This document shows, piece after piece, positions 60,497 through 64,000 of a stretch of DNA of 64,000 nucleotides. The stretch is from Psychrobacillus soli (GTDB lineage: Bacteria > Bacillota > Bacilli > Bacillales_A > Planococcaceae). Both the position numbers and the translations under genes were made by a program. Location of the stretch: the NCBI RefSeq assembly GCF_006861775.1, contig NZ_VDGG01000003.1, positions 1-64,000 of the forward strand, written 5' to 3'. Under the pieces are notes generated by a model. The model made no database searches, had not been told where the DNA came from, and was given only the letters and a program-made list of their open reading frames with translations. The stretch's first letter is position 1. The number at the start of each line of letters is the position of its first letter.

Positions 60497-60557
60497 TGTT
60501 ACAGGATTGTTACTGGTGCCAGGCACCAGTAACAATCCGAGGCACCAGTAAACAATC
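60497..60557. repeat. GGTGCCAGGCACC repeat, copy 7, with partial tandem duplication
   Basis: The palindrome GGATTGTTACTGGTGCC/AGGCACCAGTAACAATCC is followed directly by a second right arm GGCACCAGTAAACAATC. The extra arm suggests slippage or a replication-linked duplication. Confidence 0.8.
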
Positions 60558-60567
60558 ATACAACGAT

Positions 60568-60906
60568 TTAAATGCCGATTATATTTATTAGAGTGATCCA
60601 ATATAGGTGTTGCATGAGGACTAGTGTGTAGAGTAGTAGTGCGACAATGATTAGAAATTGCATGTATTTTTTCGGTTGAAGTTTAGTGATGATATACATA
60701 AATAGAAGCGGGAGAATAATTTTTATTAAGTAGAAAGTAGGGATATTACTTTCGTATATAAAACGCATTAATGGATTAGCCTCGGAAATATGACCGTTTC
60801 GAATGCCGAAGTCAGTGGAGATAGAATCAAAAATGGCTAGTAACAGGAGTAGAAATGCTAATGAGAGCTGTTTTCTAAGAAAAGGAAGCTGTATTTTTTC
60901 ATTCAC
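60568..60906 (-). CDS. DUF5658-type small membrane protein
   Basis: 112 residues from GTG 60906 with AAAGGAA 11 bases upstream. Three hydrophobic segments. The pattern FDSISTDFGIRNGHISEANPLMRFIYE (Asp-Thr, Glu-Ala-Asn-Pro) is characteristic of DUF5658 proteins of unknown function. It is divergent from the YuiD-like gene. Confidence 0.75.
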   Translation of the reverse strand: MNEKIQLPFLRKQLSLAFLLLLLAIFDSISTDFGIRNGHISEANPLMRFIYESNIPTFYLIKIILPLLFMYIITKLQPKKYMQFLIIVALLLYTLVLMQHLYWITLINIIGI

Positions 60907-61075
60907 GGATGTTGAATTCCTTTCGATTCTAATAAGTATTCTTTTTCACCTAATGCTATTATGTGGAAAATATTGTTTGATTATACGTAATTTCAAAGGG
61001 AAATATGTTACCACGATTAATTTTTAGTAAAATGGGTAATGTAAAAAGAGGATATATACAAGTTGGAGGATTCAA

Positions 61076-61540
61076 ATGACAAAGATGAATCGTGGAATTA
61101 TCACTGCTTTATCGGCAATTGGACTAGCGCAAGGCTTGAAAATACTTACGCATAAAAAAATAACGGGAAAATGGGATCTTAAACAAGCGTTTACAACAGG
61201 TGGAATGCCGAGCTCGCATTCAGCAGGGGTAGCCGCACTTGCATCATACGTAGCTGCTAACAAAGGAACTCGTCATACAGAAACAGCACTGGCAGTTGTG
61301 TTTGGCGCTATTGTTATGTACGATGCGCAAGGAATCAGAAGACATACGGGAGAAATCGCACAGCTGGTGAATGATTTAGAAGACAATATCGCCACATTGT
61401 CTGGTAACTTTCCAAGTTTTGAGTATGTACAGCGAGAAGAAGAGTTAAATGAGTTACTGGGGCATCAGCCGGTAGAAGTAGTAGCAGGTGCTATTTTAGG
61501 GACAATATTTGGAATTGTATGTGCGAAATTGGAAGATTGA
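61076..61540 (+). CDS. yuiD: Divergent PAP2 family protein (DUF212, YuiD-like)
   Basis: 154 residues. Conserved stretches are GLAQGLKILTHKKITGKWD, FTTGGMPSSHSAGVAALASYVA (the His motif of the divergent PAP2 family), MYDAQGIRRHTGEIAQLVNDL and LGHQPVEVVAGAILGTIFGI. The fold is related to phosphatidic-acid phosphatases; catalysis is unproven. TTGGAGGATTCAA precedes ATG 61076 (alternative ATG 61085). It is followed by a terminator. Confidence 0.92.
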   Translation: MTKMNRGIITALSAIGLAQGLKILTHKKITGKWDLKQAFTTGGMPSSHSAGVAALASYVAANKGTRHTETALAVVFGAIVMYDAQGIRRHTGEIAQLVNDLEDNIATLSGNFPSFEYVQREEELNELLGHQPVEVVAGAILGTIFGIVCAKLED

Positions 61541-61568
61541 AATGATACCGGACATAGCATAGTATAAG

Positions 61569-61605
61569 AAAACCATGTCGGTAAAAATTACGACTTGGTT
61601 TTTCT
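61569..61605. terminator. Terminator between the YuiD-like gene and the lipoprotein pseudogene
   Basis: AAAACCA(T)GTCG pairs with CGAC(T)TGGTTTT, followed by a T-rich stretch. It can act for both convergent units. Confidence 0.8.
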
Positions 61606-62092
61606 TATTTTGTCGTGTTAGCTGTGTAGGTTCTGTTTTCCCCATCTGCGTATTCGACTTCTAAGTTGAAGTTGTTGTATGCATTTACACCGAAATCTGA
61701 GGTTACTTTTTCGATTACTTCCTCATCACTCATCTCTTTCATTAAATACAATTCCATAAAAATTGGTTGTAGGAGTGTATATGCAGCATCTCCTTGTACA
61801 TCTGCAGCAGCATGCATACTTTTATACATTGCTTCAGGTTTTAACGAGTTTCCATAGTATTCCGCAATTATCGCTTCTTTTTTGTCTGGTGTACTTATGT
61901 GTAAATTTAAAAAACGGAAGCAGAATTCGTTCTCTGGGCTTTCTGCTGTTAGAGATTCATCGACTTTCTCATTTTGTTCCTCCTCAAATGCTGTTCCATC
62001 AGGTACGTTTTCCTCTGGCTCATCATTATTTCCACAAGCATCGTTGATGATAGTAGTATTGTTGCAAGTGTGATGTGTTTTTTTGTTCTCAT
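61605..62092 (-). pseudogene. Small lipoprotein gene with a frameshift in the lipobox
   Basis: From ATG 62092 (AGAGGAG upstream) the minus strand reads MRTKKHITLATILLSSTML, a lipoprotein signal. The frame then slips at the lipobox: ACGNNDEPEENVPDGTAFEEE continues in another frame, and that frame is open through FNLEVEYADGENRTYTANTTK to a stop at 61605. A deletion of two, five or eight bases near 62035 explains it. The mature part (about 140 residues, acidic start, DUF-like fold) is unrecognised. Either a recent pseudogene or a sequencing error at this point. Confidence 0.7.
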
Positions 62093-62101
62093 GTACATTC
62101 T

Positions 62102-62381
62102 CCTCTCAAGAGAAAAAGCACTAAAAAATGTTGAAATTCCAGTTGCAGAAGAGATGTTGGAACAATCGATTCAACAGAATATAGAGTTTTTAGTACTTAT
62201 AGCGGGATCTTTTGAGGAAACGGAGGAAGCTGCAGAAACGGAATTAATCAAATGGAGTAAACAAGTCGGTGAACAACAAGCGGCTTTATTTACCCAATTT
62301 TCAACGATAATAAAACCATATGCTAAAAACCGTTTATGGAAGATAAAAGCGATTTCTCGTAAAGGGAAGTCGTTTTTTTAA
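62102..62381 (+). pseudogene. Truncated open frame, origin unknown
   Basis: The plus strand is open from about 62102 as REKALKNVEIPVAEEMLEQ...ETELIKWSKQVGEQQAALFTQF to KAISRKGKSFF, stop 62381. Composition and helix-like patterning look protein-coding. There is no ribosome site or start codon in a sensible place: the frame upstream is antisense to the lipoprotein gene. It looks like the 3' end of a gene whose front was removed when it was joined to the lipoprotein leader. I do not recognise the family. Confidence 0.4.
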
Positions 62382-62505
62382 TAAAGAAAGTAAAGCACAC
62401 CAATAAAACTTCGAAGGGACAGATATTTTAGGCATTACAAACATACAGTAAAAAATGATCGTTTTCATTCAAAATTTAAACAATGTTCAAAAAATCATTT
62501 ACTTT

Positions 62506-62511
62506 TATAAT
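62506..62511 (+). promoter_or_regulatory. Candidate -10 element of the acyl-CoA dehydrogenase gene
   Basis: A perfect TATAAT, 67 bp before the start codon. No good -35 is seen 16-18 bp upstream. ATGATCGTTTTCATT (about 62455-62470) upstream is palindrome-like and could be a regulator site. Confidence 0.4.
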
Positions 62512-62577
62512 GGAAGAAGTATAATGTATTTAAAAATTAAATTTTCAGAATATTATTGTGAGGGAGGTTGAATTATT

Positions 62578-63729
62578 TTGGTGAGGGCTTCTTTTATAAC
62601 AGATGAACAGGAGTTATTTCGAAAGTCTTTGCGAAAAATGCTAGATAAAGAGGCGTACCCTTTTTATGATGAATGGGAAGCGAATCGAGCTATTCCTAGG
62701 GATTTTTGGTTGAAAATGGGGGAGAATGGATTTTTATGCCCGTGGGTAGAGGAAGCTTATGGGGGACTTGGGCTTGATTTTTCGTATTCGATGATTTTGA
62801 TTGAGGAGTTAGAACGAGTAGGACAGGGGTTAGCAAGTGGAATGTGCCTTCACTCTGATATTGTAAGCCCTTACATATCGACCCTTGGTACGGAAGTCCA
62901 GAAGCAAAAATGGCTTCCTGGCTGTGTAAGTGGTGACTTAATTACCGCAATTGGGATGACGGAGCCTGGTGTTGGATCCGATTTAGCGGGAGTGAAGACG
63001 ACTGCTCGAAAAGACGGAGACACCTATATATTAAATGGTGAGAAGACATTTATAACAAATGGTCTAACAGCAGATATTGCGGTTATTGTGTGTAAAACGG
63101 ATCCAGATGCTGTACCCGCACATAGAGGGATTAGTTTGCTCGTTGTGGAGAAAGGGATGGAAGGTTTTAAGTATGGAAAGAAACTCGATAAAATCGGCAT
63201 GCATAGTGGCGATACCGGGGAATTGATATTAGAAGATGTGAAAGTTCCCGTAGCAAACTTGCTCGGGGAAGAAGGCAAAGGATTTTATTATCTCATGCAA
63301 AACTTGCAGCAAGAGCGTCTAGTCGTCGCGATTCAATGCCAAATCGAAGCCGAAGAAATGCTTCGTATTACTATTGACTATGTAAAAAGTAGGAAAGCAT
63401 TTGGTCAATCGATTAGTAAATTTCAAAATACCCAATTTAAAATAGCAGAAATGGCAACTGAAATAGATATCGGTCGCACGTATATCAATCAGTTGACCGC
63501 TCGCCATATCGCGAACGATGACATTGTAAAAGAAGTGTCTATGGCAAAATGGTGGATTAGTGAAATGGCTAAGCGAGTGGCGGCAGAGTGCTTGCAGCTG
63601 CACGGAGGCTACGGATATATGGAAGAATACGAGATTGCGAGAAGATACCGAGATATTCCAGTAGCGAGTATTTACGCAGGAACAACCGAAATTATGAAAA
63701 CAATTATTGCGAAGAAGCTAGATTTATAA
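62578..63729 (+). CDS. Acyl-CoA dehydrogenase
   Basis: 383 residues from TTG 62578 (GGGAGG about 11 bases upstream; GTG 62581 is equally possible). Family motifs are NGFLCPWVEEAYGGLGLDFSYSMILIEEL, AIGMTEPGVGSDLAGVKT, TFITNGLTADI, RKAFGQSISKFQNTQFKIAEM, LHGGYGYMEEYEIARRYRDIPVASIYAGTTEIMKTIIAKKL. The residue in the usual catalytic position reads YAGTTE, so the base may be located as in the long-chain/isovaleryl group (a Glu in helix G) rather than in YEGT. It begins a new operon with a TetR regulator. Confidence 0.9.
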   Translation: MVRASFITDEQELFRKSLRKMLDKEAYPFYDEWEANRAIPRDFWLKMGENGFLCPWVEEAYGGLGLDFSYSMILIEELERVGQGLASGMCLHSDIVSPYISTLGTEVQKQKWLPGCVSGDLITAIGMTEPGVGSDLAGVKTTARKDGDTYILNGEKTFITNGLTADIAVIVCKTDPDAVPAHRGISLLVVEKGMEGFKYGKKLDKIGMHSGDTGELILEDVKVPVANLLGEEGKGFYYLMQNLQQERLVVAIQCQIEAEEMLRITIDYVKSRKAFGQSISKFQNTQFKIAEMATEIDIGRTYINQLTARHIANDDIVKEVSMAKWWISEMAKRVAAECLQLHGGYGYMEEYEIARRYRDIPVASIYAGTTEIMKTIIAKKLDL

Positions 63730-63747
63730 AGGAAAGGAGGAATCATC

Positions 63748-64000
63748 GTGAAGCTCTCAGAAATAAAGTTACAAAAGAAAAAACAAGAAATCATCTTATC
63801 GGCTGTCAAAATAGTAAACGAAAAAGGTTATCAAGGTGCAACGATGGAGGAAATTGCTGCAGAGCTTCTTATGACGAAAGGTTCTCTCTATTACTACTTT
63901 AAAAATAAAGAAGATCTCCTTTTTCAATGTCACGAAATGGTGTTGGGGCAGGCAATTAGTGAGTTACAGGATTATTTTAATGAAAATATATCTAATGAAC
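63748..64000 (+). CDS. TetR/AcrR family regulator, 5' part (runs off right edge)
   Basis: Starts at GTG 63748 with GGAAAGGAGG 7 bases upstream. The N-terminal TetR HTH is visible: ILSAVKIVNEKGYQGATMEEIAAELLMTKGSLYYYFKNKEDLLFQ, followed by the first ligand-domain helix. About 84 codons are inside the window. In this setting, 18 bp behind an acyl-CoA dehydrogenase, it is likely a FadR-like repressor of fatty-acid degradation genes (inference). Confidence 0.88.
   Translation, partial: MKLSEIKLQKKKQEIILSAVKIVNEKGYQGATMEEIAAELLMTKGSLYYYFKNKEDLLFQCHEMVLGQAISELQDYFNENISNE

Noticed and set aside
61974-62101. Front part of the 135-codon plus-strand open frame
   Set aside because: Antisense to the lipoprotein signal region. 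Only the part after 62102 looks protein-like.
1-64000. CRISPR array, prophage or restriction-type defence system
   Set aside because: No regularly spaced repeats, integrase, phage structural genes, methyltransferases or known defence domains were seen.

Overview
The window is AT-rich Gram-positive DNA with strong AGGAGG-type ribosome sites, frequent GTG/TTG starts, rho-independent terminators and lipobox or Tat export signals. Gene content (LivHMGF operon, YuiD-type DUF212 protein, SbsC-like surface domain, a PlcR-type regulator, CcpA-like and PhoP-like sites) points to Bacillales, most likely a Planococcaceae/Lysinibacillus/Psychrobacillus-type soil bacterium. The genus is inference. No rRNA, tRNA, CRISPR array or intact transposase was seen.

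Region by region. 1-2.5 kb: a decayed minus-strand operon (DUF3870 protein, CaiB/BaiF CoA-transferase, acyl-CoA dehydrogenase) with frameshifts, nonsense codons and at least one precise micro-inversion. 3.0-14.0 kb: a GntR/FCD-controlled catabolic operon holding an L-2-hydroxyglutarate oxidase, three dehydrogenases, a complete branched-chain-type ABC transporter and a succinate-semialdehyde-type dehydrogenase. 14.3-20.0 kb: a beta-oxidation module (acyl-CoA dehydrogenase, 3-hydroxyacyl-CoA dehydrogenase, enoyl-CoA hydratase, thiolase, acyl-CoA ligase). 20.2-23.9 kb: a LysR regulator divergent from a tricarballylate-dehydrogenase-like flavoprotein (TcuA) and a TctC-type binding lipoprotein. 23.9-26.1 kb: an EAL phosphodiesterase, then a 41-residue exported peptide gene resembling PapR, divergent from a PlcR-like regulator. 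26.1-26.9 kb: non-coding DNA with a likely structured RNA. 26.9-29.8 kb: RNase H-like protein, secreted GDSL esterase, a small membrane-anchored protein and a YdjM-type membrane protein.

30.0-41.6 kb is a nucleic-acid/phosphate scavenging island: a surface 5'-nucleotidase behind a PhoP-box-like triple repeat, a lamin-tail/esterase-like giant exoprotein, a 1553-residue two-nuclease exoprotein and a nucleoside/guanine deaminase. 41.6-42.5 kb holds an epimerase. 42.8-53.6 kb is a LacI-controlled sugar-acid operon: KDG kinase, SIS isomerase, Ldh_2 reductase, TRAP transporter, zinc dehydrogenase, KDPG aldolase, mannonate dehydratase, mannonate oxidoreductase and a hexulose-phosphate-synthase-like enzyme. 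It fits import of an aldonic acid such as L-gulonate and its conversion through fructuronate, mannonate and KDG to pyruvate and glyceraldehyde-3-phosphate. 53.8-64 kb: a LysR pseudogene, an alpha/beta hydrolase, a Tat-exported gluconate-dehydrogenase-like pair, a glutamine-amidotransferase hydrolase, an M23 peptidase, small membrane proteins, a frameshifted lipoprotein gene, an acyl-CoA dehydrogenase and the start of a TetR regulator. A palindromic repeat with core GGTGCCAGGCACC occurs seven times between 29.8 and 60.6 kb and never in the first 29 kb.

The most interesting items are the PlcR/PapR-like signalling pair with its uncalled peptide gene, the 211-bp micro-inversion at CATG tetranucleotides, the unidentified RNA next to a PlcR-box-like site, and the combined L-gulonate/diketogulonate-type catabolic cluster.
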